DNA of 64,000 nucleotides from Collinsella tanakaei (GCF_016900375.1 NZ_JACJKB010000009.1:1-64000), one strand, 5' to 3'; positions 35,671 through 46,856 are shown, counted from the stretch's first letter. Numbers and translations are program-made. The notes: generated from the letters alone by a model not told the origin.

Positions 35671-36448
35671 CCCCCAACGCGGCATCCTGTGCGCTGGCTG
35701 CCCCCATCGCGCGGCATACCTCGCGCTGAAGGAGGCGACGCGCCGCAAGCGCGGCCGCGTGATCTGCGGAAACGCCGGCTGCACCGCTGTCGGCGAGGTT
35801 CATCCCGCCGCGGCGACCTGCCCGGGCGGCATGGACGCCCTGCTGCCGCGCTACAACCAGGCTGTTCCCACAGGCGGCACCGTCGACGAGCCGGCAGCCC
35901 CCGTCTGCGTGCACGTGGCTGCCGACCTTGAGGTCGCTGCCGACGATGCCGCCGAGCGCTTCGCGGGCCTTGCTGCGGAGGGCGAGATCACCCTCTTCGC
36001 CGTCATGGCGTCGAGCAGGCGGTTCCTGGCACGCGATGCCGTTGAGGAGCTCGGCCAGCGCGTTCTTGGATTGGGCGCCGACACCGTCGTGGTGCTCGAC
36101 CCCTTCGACGCGATCCGCTGCGCCGAGGTCCTCGGCAGCCTTCTGGAGACCCCCGGTGTTCACGGCGTGATCTTCGCCTCCCCCTGCGCCCAGCTCCAGC
36201 GCGGCGAAGGCGCGAACGAGCCCGTTGAGATTGACCGCTACACCTGCGTTGCCTGCCACCGGTGCTTCCAGATCACCGCCTGCCCCGCGCTGTCGTTCGC
36301 CCCGCCGGTCTACCAGGTGGACCCGGACGCCTGCGCCGGCTGCGACCTGTGCTGCAACTACTGCCGCACGCAGGTCATCTACAGCCCCCGCTCGCGCATG
36401 GGCGTCGAGGAGAAGTCCCGCGCCCGCTACGCTGCAGCCCAGCGTTAG
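35663..36448 (+). CDS. short indolepyruvate ferredoxin oxidoreductase-like iron-sulfur protein
   Basis: A 261-residue protein. The N-terminus ILCAGCPHRAAYLAL and VICGNAGCTAVGEV match the start of the TPP-binding part of IorA-type 2-oxoacid oxidoreductases. The C-terminus has two [4Fe-4S] motifs, CVACHRCFQITACP and CAGCDLCCNYC. Full IorA is about 600 residues and the catalytic pyrimidine-binding half is absent. The middle is unusual (ITLFAVMASSRRFL). ATG 35663 overlaps slyD by 8 bp. It may be an electron-transfer or regulatory relative rather than an active oxidoreductase. No IorB partner is adjacent. Confidence 0.78.
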   Translation: MRNPQRGILCAGCPHRAAYLALKEATRRKRGRVICGNAGCTAVGEVHPAAATCPGGMDALLPRYNQAVPTGGTVDEPAAPVCVHVAADLEVAADDAAERFAGLAAEGEITLFAVMASSRRFLARDAVEELGQRVLGLGADTVVVLDPFDAIRCAEVLGSLLETPGVHGVIFASPCAQLQRGEGANEPVEIDRYTCVACHRCFQITACPALSFAPPVYQVDPDACAGCDLCCNYCRTQVIYSPRSRMGVEEKSRARYAAAQR

Positions 36449-36516
36449 GCGCGCGTTGGCCGTTCGGTACCGGATGGACAGGATGGGTACCGTCCAAACC
36501 GCATCCACCGGCAAGC

Positions 36517-36555
36517 GACAGCCCGCCCCTCCGCTTTGCGGAAGGGCGGGCTGTC
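36517..36555. terminator. hairpin between the Fe-S protein gene and bioY
   Basis: GACAGCCCGCCC (36517-36528) and GGGCGGGCTGTC (36544-36555) form a 12-bp stem with an inner TCCGC/GCGGA. There is no T-run on either side, so the terminator role, for convergent genes, is only likely. Confidence 0.5.
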
Positions 36556-36574
36556 TGGCAATGGCGAAAAGGCT

Positions 36575-37117
36575 TTAGGCGTGCTGCATCGTGTGCCCCA
36601 TGGCGCGGGCGACCGTGCAGCCGATGCTCGTGCCCATGAAGAGCTTCACCGCGTCGGGAATCACGAAGGGGATGACCGCGATCGCGAGCGCGGCGAGAAC
36701 GTCCATGGAGCCGATGATCATGAGCTGCACCGTGCCGCAGGTATAGGAGACGAGCAGCAGCACGATACTCGCCGCGAGCGAGCGAGCGAACAGCGGGACG
36801 CGCTTGGGCAGCAGCGACTCGACGGTGGTGCCGGCGAGCATGCCGAGGATGAAGCCCCACAGAAAGCCACCGGTCGGACCGGCGATCGAGCCGATGCCGC
36901 CACCGAAGCCGGAGAACACCGGCAGACCGATGGCTCCGAGCAACAGGTACACGGCAACCGCCGTGCATGCGGTCTTGCGGTCGAGCGCGGCGGGCAGGAT
37001 GGCCAGCGCAAGCGTCTGCAGCGTGAAGGGGACCGGTCCGATGGGGATGGTCACCCACGCCGACACCGCCAGCAGGGCAACCGAAACGCCCGCACGGGCG
37101 ATCTGCCGAGTATCCAT
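36575..37117 (-). CDS. bioY: biotin transporter BioY (ECF S component)
   Basis: A 180-residue membrane protein with about six segments. The BioY signatures are IPIGPVPFTLQTLALAILPAALDRK, GAIGLPVFSGFGGG and GPTGGFLWGFILGM. It binds biotin and normally works with an ECF ATPase-EcfT module. None is adjacent, so it may use the module at 7948-10556 or act alone. Start ATG 37117 after AAGGAGA. A good -10 (TATACT) and a near-perfect palindrome lie upstream. Confidence 0.95.
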   Translation of the reverse strand: MDTRQIARAGVSVALLAVSAWVTIPIGPVPFTLQTLALAILPAALDRKTACTAVAVYLLLGAIGLPVFSGFGGGIGSIAGPTGGFLWGFILGMLAGTTVESLLPKRVPLFARSLAASIVLLLVSYTCGTVQLMIIGSMDVLAALAIAVIPFVIPDAVKLFMGTSIGCTVARAMGHTMQHA

Positions 37118-37155
37118 AGCGCATCTCCTTCTTGTTGAAGTCATCACTGCCGTCG

Positions 37156-37179
37156 AGTATAGCGAGCGCCGGCACTCGC
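37156..37179 (-). promoter_or_regulatory. candidate bioY promoter and operator
   Basis: On the minus strand GCGAGTGCCGGCGCTCGC (37162-37179) is a palindrome apart from one base pair and sits directly before the -10 box TATACT (37156-37161). A repressor bound there would block RNA polymerase. The regulator is unknown. Confidence 0.45.
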
Positions 37180-37240
37180 CAGCCCCGCAGCTGTGTACTC
37201 GCAATGTACTAACCTTTGCCGCACGTGCCGCTGCTCCATC

Positions 37241-37249
37241 TGGTATACT
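37241..37249 (+). promoter_or_regulatory. extended -10 promoter of tRNA-Glu
   Basis: TGGTATACT is an extended -10 box, 11 bp before the tRNA. No good -35 is seen, as is common with extended -10 promoters. Confidence 0.5.
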
Positions 37250-37260
37250 TTGCTGTTGCT

Positions 37261-37335
37261 GTCCCCATCGTCTAGTGGTCAGGACATCGCCCTTTCAAGG
37301 CGGCGACACGGGTTCGAGTCCCGTTGGGGGCACCA
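37261..37335 (+). tRNA. tRNA-Glu (UUC anticodon)
   Basis: A 75-nt cloverleaf with acceptor stem GTCCCCA/TGGGGGC, a D-arm containing AGTGGTCAGG, anticodon loop CTTTCAA (anticodon TTC, 37294-37296) and T-loop GGTTCGAGTCC. The CCA end is encoded. It is the only tRNA in the window. Confidence 0.97.
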
Positions 37336-37345
37336 TTTGAGTGCC

Positions 37346-37379
37346 AAGCCCGGTTACCCTCGCGGTAGCCGGGCTTTTT
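37346..37379 (+). terminator. rho-independent terminator of tRNA-Glu
   Basis: AAGCCCGGTTACC pairs with GGTAGCCGGGC and is followed by TTTTT, 11 bp after the tRNA. Confidence 0.85.
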
Positions 37380-37380
37380 G

Positions 37381-37410
37381 CATGACACTGGACCCCGTCC
37401 TAACTGTCAG
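37381..37410. repeat. solo arm of the ATGACAGTTAGGACGGGG repeat
   Basis: Matches the right arm of the element at 24735-24764 over about 28 bases with two differences. It stands alone just after the tRNA-Glu terminator and before the aim24 stop. Confidence 0.65.
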
Positions 37411-37414
37411 GTTT

Positions 37415-38113
37415 CTAGTTGGATGAGGTCGGCAGGTAGGGATGCATCGCTTGGGCGAGATTCGCCAGGTTGCGCGTCTGGATATACACGCGGCCGCTGC
37501 CGGTGAAGGTGTTGACCAGGCCCTCGCCGGTCGTGAAGCCGAGCATGCCGCTCGCGACCTCGATGTGGTAGTCGAGCGTGGCGTCCCAGGCGACCACGTG
37601 CTCGTTGTCGACCCTAAGCGGATCGCCCGGGTTCACGTCGAGCGCGAGGATGTCGCCGAACGCCGAGACGAGCAGCGAACCCTCACCCGACGTCTCCATC
37701 ACAAACAGACCGCCGGTGTTGCCGAACAGCGCCTTCGAGATGCCCTGACTGACCATCGTGTACTCGACCGTCTCGTCGCAGGCAAGAAACGCACCGGTGT
37801 TCAGGCGGTACTGATGGACAGCATCGACCTTGAGCTCCACGATCTTGCCGGGAATCGCGGGCGCGACGGCGATCTCGCCGTCATCGGCGGTTCCCGTCGC
37901 CGTGGTGATGAACATCGACTCGCCGCTCGTGATGCTGCGGCCGATGGCGCTGAACACGCCGCCGAGGCCTTTCTTCTTCGTATTGAGCCCGCCGGAGATG
38001 TCGACCCCGCGCGAGTAGACCATGCTTCCCGACTCGGTCCTCACCGACTCGCCATAGCCAAGCGCGATGCGCACGATCGGGCAATCGGAGTCGCCGGTCA
38101 AAACGAACTTCAT
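37415..38113 (-). CDS. AIM24 family protein
   Basis: A 232-residue beta-rich cytoplasmic protein of the AIM24 (DUF124) family, related to a mitochondrial biogenesis protein in yeast but of unknown biochemical role in bacteria. Family stretches are GSMVYSRGVDISGGL, SMFITTATGTADDGEIAVAP, GKIVELKVDA, AFLACDETVEYTM and DPLRVDNEHVVAWDATLDY. The ATG at 38113 is followed by family-like sequence at once and AAGGAGGTATCCC precedes it. Confidence 0.88.
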   Translation of the reverse strand: MKFVLTGDSDCPIVRIALGYGESVRTESGSMVYSRGVDISGGLNTKKKGLGGVFSAIGRSITSGESMFITTATGTADDGEIAVAPAIPGKIVELKVDAVHQYRLNTGAFLACDETVEYTMVSQGISKALFGNTGGLFVMETSGEGSLLVSAFGDILALDVNPGDPLRVDNEHVVAWDATLDYHIEVASGMLGFTTGEGLVNTFTGSGRVYIQTRNLANLAQAMHPYLPTSSN

Positions 38114-38250
38114 GGGATACCTCCTTATCGTAGGGGCACGCCGCACAGAGGTCGGCGAGCTGCCCTCAGTGTACCCACCTCGCGGCAAAAAGCCCGGCTG
38201 CCGCTCGGGCAACCGGGCTTTCGATGCAAACGAATCGCTGAACCGTCGCT

Positions 38251-40347
38251 CTACACGTAGAACAGGATGTCGTCGTAGGTGGGAACCGGCCAGTAATCGG
38301 CGGCGACGATCTCCTCCATGGCGTCGACGGCCTCGCGCAGGCGACCCATGACGGGCGCGACCTCGTGCGCATAGCAGTTGGCCTGCTCCTGCGCGTCGAT
38401 AAGGGTCTCGGCCTTCTTGTGGACCGCATCGAGCTGCTTGATGGCGTCATTGATCTCGGTGATGCCGTAGCACAGCTTGTTGAGCGTGTTCTGCTCGCAT
38501 TCCATGGCGGCCTCGGCGCCGGCCGTGCGGATGGCGGCCAGGCCCTTGGCGACCTTCGTGGCGTAGGCGGTGATGACCGGGCGGTACGTGCGGCGCGCCT
38601 CGCGGATCATCGTCGTGGCCTCGATGTTCATGAGCTTGTTGTACTTCTCGAGCTTCACCTCGTAGCGGCTGAAGGCCTCGGTCTCGGACAGCACGCCCAT
38701 GCTGGTCCAGAGCCTCATGCTGTTCTCGTTGACCATCGCGGGCAGGGCGTCGGCCGTGGTGCGCAGGTTGGCAAGGCCACGGCGCTCGGCCTCCTTCTGC
38801 CACTCGTCGGAGTAGCCATCGCCGGAGAACAGGATGCGGCGGTGGTCGTTCAGCACCTTCTTGCAGTAGTCGAGCGCGGCGGCGGCGAAGTCATCGGCAG
38901 GCGTGCCCTCGAGCGCGTCGGCAAACTCCTTCAGCGACTCGGCGACCGCCGTGTCGAGCACCAGGTTGCAGTCGGAGGCGTTGGCCTCGGAACCCACGGC
39001 GCGGAACTCGAACTTGTTGCCCGTGAAGGCGAACGGCGAGGTGCGGTTGCGGTCGGTGTTGTCCTGCTCGAGGTTGGGCAGCACGTCGGCACCCAGGTCG
39101 AGCACGCCATGCGTGGCGTGGACGGACGCCTCGCCGTCCATGATCTTCTGCACGACCTCGGTGAGCTGGTCGCCCAGGAAGATGGAGACGATCGCCGGAG
39201 GCGCCTCGTTGGCGCCCAGACGATGGTCGTTGCCGCAGCTCGCCACAGACATGCGCAGCAGGTCCTGGTACTTGTCGACCGCCTCGATCACCGCGGTGAG
39301 GAAAACCACGAACTGCAGGTTCTCCAGCGGCGTGTCGCCGGGATCCATGAGGTTCTCGTCCTCGGTGGAAATCGACCAGTTGTTGTGCTTGCCCGAACCG
39401 TTGATGCCCTCGAACGGCTTCTCATGCAGCAGGCAGGTGAGGTCGAAGCGCGAGGCCACGAGCTTCATCTTCTCCATGACAAGCATGTTGTTGTCGATGC
39501 CCTCGTTGAGCTCGGAGTACACGGGCGCGAGCTCGTGCTGGCAGGGGGCAACCTCGTTGTGCTTGGTCTTGGCGGGAATGCCGAGCGCCCACAGCTCGTC
39601 GTCGAGCTCCTTCATGTACTTGGACACGGAGGGGCGGATGGCGCCGAAGTAGTGCTCCTCGAGCTCCTGGCCCTTGCAGGGCGGCGCGCCGAAGAGGGTG
39701 CGGCCGGTGATGACCAGGTCGCGGCGCTTGCGGTAGGCGTCCTTCTTGATGAGGAAGTACTCCTGCTCGAGGCCGATGCTGGGCGTGACGCGCTTGGGGT
39801 GCTTGCCGAAGAGCGCCAGCACGCGCTTAGCCTGGGTGTCGAGCACCTTCATGGAGCGCAGCAGCGGGGTCTTCTTGTCGAGGGCCTCGCCGTTGTAGCC
39901 GCAGAACGCCGTGGGGATGCACAGCACGTCGTCCTTGATGAACGCGGGGCTCGTGGGATCCCAGGCGGTGTAGCCGCGCGCCTCGAAGGTGGCGCGCAGA
40001 CCGCCGTTGGGGAAGCTCGAGGCGTCAGGCTCGCCCTGGATGAGGTTCTTGCCGGTAAACTTGGTGATGGCCGTGCCATCGTGGTTGGGCTCGAGGAAGC
40101 TGTCGTGCTTCTCGGAGGTGATGCCCGACAGGGGCTGGAACCAATGCGCATAGTGGGTGGCGCCGTTCTCGATCGCCCACTCCTTCATGGCGTGCGCGAC
40201 GGCATTCGCCACGTCCAGGTCGAGCGGCGCTCCCTGGTCCATCGTGGCGGCGAGACGTTTGTAGATGTCCTTCGGCAGACGCTTGCGCATCACGTCCTCC
40301 GAAAAGACCATGGTACCGAATCGACTGGTAAGCTCGGTATCGGCCAT
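38251..40347 (-). CDS. glnN: glutamine synthetase type III
   Basis: A 698-residue GSIII enzyme that makes glutamine from glutamate, ammonia and ATP. Length and order are typical: an N-terminal domain ([15 protein letters not shown]), [10 protein letters not shown] and [18 protein letters not shown] with metal ligands, [10 protein letters not shown], and a C-terminal GSIII helical domain. Start ATG 40347, with GAAGGGAGC 8 nt upstream. Divergent from gltBD, so both halves of the GS-GOGAT cycle share a control region. A TTGTA-N3-TACAA palindrome (40408-40420) lies upstream. Confidence 0.96.
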   Translation of the reverse strand: MADTELTSRFGTMVFSEDVMRKRLPKDIYKRLAATMDQGAPLDLDVANAVAHAMKEWAIENGATHYAHWFQPLSGITSEKHDSFLEPNHDGTAITKFTGKNLIQGEPDASSFPNGGLRATFEARGYTAWDPTSPAFIKDDVLCIPTAFCGYNGEALDKKTPLLRSMKVLDTQAKRVLALFGKHPKRVTPSIGLEQEYFLIKKDAYRKRRDLVITGRTLFGAPPCKGQELEEHYFGAIRPSVSKYMKELDDELWALGIPAKTKHNEVAPCQHELAPVYSELNEGIDNNMLVMEKMKLVASRFDLTCLLHEKPFEGINGSGKHNNWSISTEDENLMDPGDTPLENLQFVVFLTAVIEAVDKYQDLLRMSVASCGNDHRLGANEAPPAIVSIFLGDQLTEVVQKIMDGEASVHATHGVLDLGADVLPNLEQDNTDRNRTSPFAFTGNKFEFRAVGSEANASDCNLVLDTAVAESLKEFADALEGTPADDFAAAALDYCKKVLNDHRRILFSGDGYSDEWQKEAERRGLANLRTTADALPAMVNENSMRLWTSMGVLSETEAFSRYEVKLEKYNKLMNIEATTMIREARRTYRPVITAYATKVAKGLAAIRTAGAEAAMECEQNTLNKLCYGITEINDAIKQLDAVHKKAETLIDAQEQANCYAHEVAPVMGRLREAVDAMEEIVAADYWPVPTYDDILFYV

Positions 40348-40750
40348 AGGGGCTCCCTTCGTAACACGCCGGCCTCGTGCTGCCGACGTTTTGTCCCAAC
40401 GAACGAATTGTAGATTACAAGCCGCTGGTTTCGGTCTAATTTCATACGGGTTGCCGCATTGCAACGGTCCCGTGACCGTCTGAAGACGGGCGGGGCGGGG
40501 CGCCGAGCACGCCCGCGTAAGCCCGAAACATTTCTCGATAGCACCGTTTCCGCAGCTTATCGCTATCGTCTGCACCGCACGGCAGGCACCTCGGCGGCGC
40601 CATGAATCCAAGTTGCCCCCGAATTGAAACCGCGCCGAAACGTACGGGAAAACCCGTCGCAACCACAGCTGCGTAGCATGGATCGCCGCGCCACGCGCCG
40701 CTCGCGCGCGGGCGCACGTTCCTTCCGACCAGATTCTCCGGGGAGGCCCC
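40348..40750. other. shared control region of glnN and gltBD
   Basis: 403 bp without a gene. The palindrome TTGTA-gat-TACAA (40408-40420) is 60 bp before glnN and overlaps a -10-like TACAAT on the minus strand. It is a candidate operator. The rest shows GC-rich short repeats only. Confidence 0.4.
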
Positions 40751-43700
40751 ATGAGACACCAAACCCTGTATCGCCCCGAATTCGAGCACGACGCCTGCGG
40801 CATCGGTGCGCTCGCGGCGATCGACGGCACGCGAAGCCACCAGATCCTCGACGACGCGCTCTCACTGCTCGTGAACCTCGAGCACCGCGGCGGCACGGGC
40901 CTCGAGCGCAACACGGGCGACGGCGCGGGCATCCTCTTCCAGATTCCCCACCGGTTCTTCCGCAAGGAGGCCCAGCGCTGCGGTCAGCTGCTGCCAGCCG
41001 AGGGCGACTACGGCGTGGCGATGCTCTTCCTTCCGCAGGACGAGCGGGGCGTGCAGGCGGCCGTGCGCCTGTTTGAGGAAGGCTGCGCACAGGAGGGCAT
41101 CCCCGTGCTCTTCTGGCGCGACGTGCCGGTCGACGCCCACGACCTGGGCGAGACCGCACGAGCCTGCATGCCCACCATCAGGCAGGTCTTCCTGGGCCGC
41201 CCTGACGACGTCGACCCGGGCGACGCCTTCGAGCGCCGCCTGTACCTGTGCCGCCGCGCCATCGAGAAGCGCGGGGATGCCGAACATGCGCTTGCGGGCA
41301 AGATCTTCTATATATGCTCCATGAGCTCGCGCACCATCGTGTACAAGGGCATGCTCGTGGCCACGCAGATGAGGCGCTTCTTCACCGACCTGAACGATGC
41401 GGCCGTCAAGACCGCGGTGGCGCTCGTCCACTCGCGCTACTCCACCAACACCACGCCCAGCTGGGAGCGCGCCCACCCCAACCGCTTCATCATCCACAAC
41501 GGCGAGATCAACACGCTGAAGGGCAACGTAAACTGGATCCGCGCCCGCGAGCCCAACCTGTACTCCCCCATCTTCCAGGGCGATCTCGAGCGTGCGCTGC
41601 CCATCATCAACCGCGAGGGCTCCGACTCCGCCATCCTGGACAACGTGCTGGAGTTCCTGGTGATGAACGGACGGCCCCTCACGCGCGCGGTGTCGCTGCT
41701 CATGCCCGAACCCTGGGACCACAACAGCGAGCTCTCCCCCGCGCGCCGCGCCTACGACGCCTACCAGTCGATGCTCATGGAGCCGTGGGACGGTCCGGCG
41801 GCCATCGCCTTCACCGACGGGCGCACCCTCGGCGCCGCGCTCGACCGCAACGGCCTGCGTCCCGCCCGCTACGTGGTGACGCGCGACGACCGCTTCCTGC
41901 TCTGCTCCGAGGTGGGCGCCCTCGAGATCGACCCCGCCAACGTGCTCACGAGCGGCTGCCTGGGCCCTGGCGAGATGCTCGAGGTCGACATGGCGAGCGC
42001 GCGCGTGCGCTACAACGACGAGATCCGCAACGGCTTCGCCAAGCTCAAGCCCTTTGCCGACTGGATCGCGGACGAGACCCTCTCGCTCGCCGATCTGGAC
42101 GATGCCGCGCAGGACGAGGCGGACGAGATGCCGACCCACCCCGCGGACGACCTGAAATACGGCTACCACTGGGATGACATCCAGGAGGTGCTCCGCCCCA
42201 TGGCGGCTACGGGCGCAACACCGCTCGCATCGATGGGCATCGACGCGCCGCTCGCCTGCCTCTCACGCAAGGCGCGCTCGTTCTACGACTACTTCTACCA
42301 GCTGTTCGCCCAGGTGACGAACCCGCCCATCGACGCCCTGCGCGAGCACATGGTGACCTCGACCGTGCTGTACCTGGGCAACCACGGCAACCTGCTGGAG
42401 GACTGCCGCGCCACCTGCCGTCTCATCAAGCTCGATACACCCCTGCTCACGCGCGATGAGTTCAACCGCATCTGCGCCGTCGACCGCGCGGGCTTCGAGG
42501 CGCGCCGCTTCCGCGCCGCCTACCGCCGCGACGACGCCGCAGGCGCGCTCGAGCGGGCACTGGAGGACCTGAGCGCGCAGGTCATCGAGGCCGTGCGCTC
42601 GGGCGTGAACATCGTCGTGCTGTCCGATCGCACGGGCGACGACGAGGTGCCGGTCCCCGCGCTGCTCGCCGTGGGCGCCGTGCACAACGCCCTCATGCGC
42701 GCCGGCCTGCGCACCTTCGCCGACCTGGTGGTCGAGTGCGGCGACGCGATCTCGGCCCACGACTTCTCCGCGCTTGTCGCCTACTCGGCAAGCGGCATCT
42801 ACCCGTACCGCGCCCATGCGCTCGTGGCGCGCATGGCCGAAGAGGGCGACCTCACGGCGAAGGACGGCCGCGCAATCGGCGCCGAGGAGGCCATCGCCAA
42901 CTACAACCGCGCAGCCGTGGCGGGCATCGTGTCGATCATGTCCAAGATGGGCATCTCGACCGTCCAGAGCTACCACTCCGCCCAGATCTTCGAGGCGGTC
43001 GGCCTGGCCTCGAAGCTGGTGGACCGCTATTTTACCGGCACCGTCTCGCGCGTGGAGGGCCTGGACGTCGACGGCGTGGAGCGCGAGCTGAACGAGCGCT
43101 TCGACGCCGCGTGCGCCATGGGCGTCTCGCCCGCGCCCAATGCGCTGCCGAGTCTCGGCCTCACGAAGTGGCGTCCGCAGGGCGGCGAGGACCATCTGAT
43201 CGACCCCGATACCGTCTACCTGCTGCAGCAGGCCGTGCGCACCGATTCCTACGACACCTTCTTGGCCTACAGCGAGCACCTGCACCGTCCCGGTCGCGCC
43301 GTCCGCCTGCGCGACCTTCTGGATTTCGATGACCGCGGACGCACGCCCGTACCGCTCGACGAGGTGGAGGACGCGCACAGCATCGTCAGGCGCTTCAACA
43401 CCGGCGCCATGAGCTACGGCTCCATCAGCCAGGAGGCGCACGAGTGCATGGCCATCGCCATGAACCGCCTGCACGGCCGCTCCAACTCCGGCGAGGGAGG
43501 CGAGGACCCGCGGCGCGAGACCCCGCTCGAGAACGGTGACTCCGCCAACTCCGCCATCAAGCAGGTGGCCAGCGGCCGCTTCGGCGTGACGAGCCGCTAC
43601 CTGTCCTCCGCCATCGAGCTGCAGATCAAGATGGCCCAGGGCGCCAAGCCCGGCGAGGGCGGGCACCTGCCCGGCAAGAAGGTCTACCCGTGGATCGCGC

Positions 43701-45367
43701 GGGTGCGCCAGTCGACGCCGGGCATCGGGCTCATCTCTCCCCCGCCGCACCACGACATCTACTCCATCGAGGACCTGGCCGAGCTCATCTTCGACCTCAA
43801 GTGCGCCAACCCCGACGCCCGCGTGAGCGTGAAGCTCGTATCCGAGGCGGGCGTGGGCACCATCGCCACCGGCGTGGCGAAGGGCGCCGCCGACAAGATC
43901 TTGATTTCCGGCCACAACGGCGGATCGGGCGCCGCGCCGCGCGACTCCATCTGGCATGCGGGCCTGCCGCTCGAGCTCGGACTCGCCGAGGCGCAGCAGA
44001 CGCTCGTGCGAAACGGCCTGCGCTCACGCGTGGTGCTCGAGGCTGACGGCAAGCTCATGGACGGCACCGACGTCGCCGTGGCGTGCTTGCTGGGCGCCGA
44101 GGAGTTCGGCTTCGCAACCATGCCGCTCATCGCCATGGGCTGCCTCATGCAGCGCGACTGCCAGCAGGATACCTGCCCGGCGGGCATCGCCACCCAGAAC
44201 TGCCGCCTGCGCCGCCGCTTTGCCGGCAAGCCCGAGCACGTGGAGCATTTCATGCTGTTCGTCGCCGAGCAGCTGCGCGGCGTCATGGCGCGCCTGGGCT
44301 TCCGCACCATCGACGAGATGGTGGGGCACCCCGAGTGCCTGCGCCAGGTCGGGGTCGCCGACAACTGGAAGACCGATTGCATCGACCTGTCCTGCGTGCT
44401 CGCGCCCGCCGTATGCGAGTTCGGCGCGAAGGTGCCGGGCGCCGACTGCCCGCACTTCCTGCCCTCGATGGCCGCCGACGTGCTGCTCGACCGCACGCTC
44501 GACGCCACCCTGTTCATCCCCTATACCGCAAGCGCCCGGCGGCATCTCGTGCCCGTGCGCTTCCACGCGGATATCGCCAACGTCAACCGCTGCGTGGGCA
44601 CCATGCTCGGCCACGCCGTCACCGCGGCGCATCCCGACGGCCTGCCCGAGGGGCTCATCACCATCGACTGCACGGGATCTGCCGGCCAGAGCTTCGCGGC
44701 GTTTCTGCCCCGCGGCGTGGAGCTCAACGTCGAGGGCGACGCGAACGACTACTTCGGCAAGGGCCTTTCGGGCGGCACCGTGTCGGTCCGCCCGTCCGAG
44801 GCGGCGAGCTATAAGTTCGACGAGAACATCATCGTGGGCAACGTTGCCTTCATGGGCGCCACCGGCGGTCGCGGCTTTGTGAACGGGCGGGCGGGCCAGC
44901 GCTTCTGCGTGCGCAACTCCGGCGCCACCGTGGTCGTCGAGGGTGTCGGCGCGCACGGCTGCGAGTACATGACAGGCGGCTGTGCGCTCATCCTGGGCGA
45001 GGTGGGACCGAACTTCGCCGCCGGCATGACGGGCGGCGTGGCCTTTGTGTACGACGAGTACCGCACACTCGCCGGACGCTGCAATCTGGACACCGTGGCG
45101 CTGCGGGAGCCGAGCCCCGCGGAGCTCGCGCAGATCCGCGAGCTCATCGTCGCCCATGTGCGCGCCACGCAAAGCCCGCTCGGCATCAAGATGCTCTACC
45201 GCTTCGACGCCATCGCCGCGCACTTCGTGAAGGTCGTGCCGGTGGAGTACGAGCGCGTGATGGCCATCGTGGAGGACGCGGAGCGCGAGGGCGCGACGCG
45301 CGAGGAGGCGCTCGAGACGGCCTTCGAGGTCGTGACGGGCGCAAAGGAGGTGAAGCGCCATGGGTAA
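40751..45367 (+). CDS. gltB: glutamate synthase large subunit
   Basis: A 1,538-residue ferredoxin- or NADPH-dependent GOGAT large subunit. After a 15-residue propeptide the mature chain should begin at Cys16 in [14 protein letters not shown], the glutaminase nucleophile. The order is glutamine amidotransferase (16-430), central domain, FMN-binding synthase domain (about 830-1200, [19 protein letters not shown]) with the 3Fe-4S cysteines in [21 protein letters not shown], then a GXGXG beta-helix (about 1270-1480, [11 protein letters not shown]). The last 8 bp overlap gltD. Confidence 0.97.
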   Translation: MRHQTLYRPEFEHDACGIGALAAIDGTRSHQILDDALSLLVNLEHRGGTGLERNTGDGAGILFQIPHRFFRKEAQRCGQLLPAEGDYGVAMLFLPQDERGVQAAVRLFEEGCAQEGIPVLFWRDVPVDAHDLGETARACMPTIRQVFLGRPDDVDPGDAFERRLYLCRRAIEKRGDAEHALAGKIFYICSMSSRTIVYKGMLVATQMRRFFTDLNDAAVKTAVALVHSRYSTNTTPSWERAHPNRFIIHNGEINTLKGNVNWIRAREPNLYSPIFQGDLERALPIINREGSDSAILDNVLEFLVMNGRPLTRAVSLLMPEPWDHNSELSPARRAYDAYQSMLMEPWDGPAAIAFTDGRTLGAALDRNGLRPARYVVTRDDRFLLCSEVGALEIDPANVLTSGCLGPGEMLEVDMASARVRYNDEIRNGFAKLKPFADWIADETLSLADLDDAAQDEADEMPTHPADDLKYGYHWDDIQEVLRPMAATGATPLASMGIDAPLACLSRKARSFYDYFYQLFAQVTNPPIDALREHMVTSTVLYLGNHGNLLEDCRATCRLIKLDTPLLTRDEFNRICAVDRAGFEARRFRAAYRRDDAAGALERALEDLSAQVIEAVRSGVNIVVLSDRTGDDEVPVPALLAVGAVHNALMRAGLRTFADLVVECGDAISAHDFSALVAYSASGIYPYRAHALVARMAEEGDLTAKDGRAIGAEEAIANYNRAAVAGIVSIMSKMGISTVQSYHSAQIFEAVGLASKLVDRYFTGTVSRVEGLDVDGVERELNERFDAACAMGVSPAPNALPSLGLTKWRPQGGEDHLIDPDTVYLLQQAVRTDSYDTFLAYSEHLHRPGRAVRLRDLLDFDDRGRTPVPLDEVEDAHSIVRRFNTGAMSYGSISQEAHECMAIAMNRLHGRSNSGEGGEDPRRETPLENGDSANSAIKQVASGRFGVTSRYLSSAIELQIKMAQGAKPGEGGHLPGKKVYPWIARVRQSTPGIGLISPPPHHDIYSIEDLAELIFDLKCANPDARVSVKLVSEAGVGTIATGVAKGAADKILISGHNGGSGAAPRDSIWHAGLPLELGLAEAQQTLVRNGLRSRVVLEADGKLMDGTDVAVACLLGAEEFGFATMPLIAMGCLMQRDCQQDTCPAGIATQNCRLRRRFAGKPEHVEHFMLFVAEQLRGVMARLGFRTIDEMVGHPECLRQVGVADNWKTDCIDLSCVLAPAVCEFGAKVPGADCPHFLPSMAADVLLDRTLDATLFIPYTASARRHLVPVRFHADIANVNRCVGTMLGHAVTAAHPDGLPEGLITIDCTGSAGQSFAAFLPRGVELNVEGDANDYFGKGLSGGTVSVRPSEAASYKFDENIIVGNVAFMGATGGRGFVNGRAGQRFCVRNSGATVVVEGVGAHGCEYMTGGCALILGEVGPNFAAGMTGGVAFVYDEYRTLAGRCNLDTVALREPSPAELAQIRELIVAHVRATQSPLGIKMLYRFDAIAAHFVKVVPVEYERVMAIVEDAEREGATREEALETAFEVVTGAKEVKRHG

Positions 45368-46850
45368 GCCGGGCGCCTTTCTCACACACGACCGCAAGGT
45401 GCACGAGCTGCGCCCCGTTGATGAGCGCGTGCGCGACTACGACGAGCTCTACCGCGAGCTCGACGAGGGCGAGCGCCGTGTGCAGGCGAGCCGCTGCATG
45501 ATGTGCGGCGTCGCCTTCTGCCAGACCGGCCATCCTTTCGGCCGCGCCCGCTCGAGCGGCTGCCCGCTGCACAACCTCATCCCCGAATGGAACGACCTGG
45601 TGTGGCGCGGGCGCTGGCGCGAAGCGGCCGACCGCCTGGCGCTCACGAGCCCGCTGCCCGAGTTCACGAGCCGCGTGTGCCCCGCGCCCTGCGAGGCGGC
45701 CTGCAACCTGGGATCCTTCGAGGGCGCACCCGTGGCGATCCACGATACGGAGCGCGCCATCTCCGATTGGGAGTGGGAGCACGGAGGGCCGGCTGCGTTC
45801 GCAGAGCCGGCAGCCGACGCGCCGCGCGTCGCCGTGATCGGATCGGGTCCCGCGGGCCTCGCCTGCGCCTGGGAGCTCGCGCGGCGCGGAGCGCGCGTGA
45901 CGGTCGTCGAGCGCGCCGACCGGCCGGGCGGCCTGCTCCTGTACGGCATCCCCAACATGAAGCTGCCGAAGGATGTCGTGGAGAGGCGCTGCGCCCTCAT
46001 GGAGGAGCGCGGCATCGCGTTCATGCTGGATACCGACGCCGCCGATCCCGCTGTGGCATCGACGCTGGCAGGCACCTTCGACGCCGTCGTGACGGCAGTC
46101 GGCGCGGGCGCCGCGCGCACGCTTTCCGTTCCCGGGGTCGAGAGCGCCGGCGTAGTCATGGCCGTCGACTACCTTTCCGCCTCCACCCGCGCCGTGCTCG
46201 ACGGGGGCGTGCCCGCCATAGAGGCGCAGGGACTCGATGTCGTGGTCATCGGCGGCGGCGACACGGGCAACGACTGCGTCGGCACCGCCGTGCGCCAGGG
46301 GGCGCGCAGCGTGCGGCAGCTCGAGGTCATGCCCGAGCCCGCAGAGGAGCGCCTGCCCGGAAACCCCTGGCCCCAGTGGCCCAACGTCAAGAAGACCGAC
46401 TACGGGCAGCAGGAGGCCATCGCCCTTATGGAGGGAGAGATGCGCACCTGGTCGGTCGACACGCGCGAGGTGCTGGCGGACGCCGATGGACGCGTGCGCG
46501 CCCTGCGCATCGTCGATGTCGACTGGTCCGGCGGCGCGCCTGAGGCCGTTCCCGGAACCGAGCGCGAGCTTTCCGCCCAGCTCGTGCTTATCGCCTGCGG
46601 CTTCACCGGACCCCAGCGCGGGGTGCTCGAAGCACTGGGCGCGACCCTGCCCGAACCGGGCACCGGCAGGCCCCTGCCGATCATGACGGAGCCCGGCGGG
46701 CACCGTTGCGCGCTCGCCGAAACGGCGCCTGAGCCCACACATGGCGTCTGGGCCTGCGGCGATGCCCGCAACGGCGCCTCGCTCGTCGTGAACGCCATCG
46801 CCGACGGCGTCGCCTGCGCCCGCGAACTCGCAGCAGCCTGCGGGCTGTGA
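45360..46850 (+). CDS. gltD: glutamate synthase small subunit
   Basis: A 496-residue FAD- and NAD(P)-binding partner of gltB. N-terminal Fe-S cysteines are in SRCMMCGVAFCQTGHP and SSGCPLHNLIPEWND, with a further pair in CPAPCEAACNLG. VIGSGPAGLACAWELARRGA binds FAD and VVIGGGDTGNDCVGTAVRQGA binds NAD(P). The start overlaps gltB by 8 bp, giving coupled translation. Confidence 0.96.
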   Translation: MGKPGAFLTHDRKVHELRPVDERVRDYDELYRELDEGERRVQASRCMMCGVAFCQTGHPFGRARSSGCPLHNLIPEWNDLVWRGRWREAADRLALTSPLPEFTSRVCPAPCEAACNLGSFEGAPVAIHDTERAISDWEWEHGGPAAFAEPAADAPRVAVIGSGPAGLACAWELARRGARVTVVERADRPGGLLLYGIPNMKLPKDVVERRCALMEERGIAFMLDTDAADPAVASTLAGTFDAVVTAVGAGAARTLSVPGVESAGVVMAVDYLSASTRAVLDGGVPAIEAQGLDVVVIGGGDTGNDCVGTAVRQGARSVRQLEVMPEPAEERLPGNPWPQWPNVKKTDYGQQEAIALMEGEMRTWSVDTREVLADADGRVRALRIVDVDWSGGAPEAVPGTERELSAQLVLIACGFTGPQRGVLEALGATLPEPGTGRPLPIMTEPGGHRCALAETAPEPTHGVWACGDARNGASLVVNAIADGVACARELAAACGL

Positions 46851-46856
46851 ACGGTT

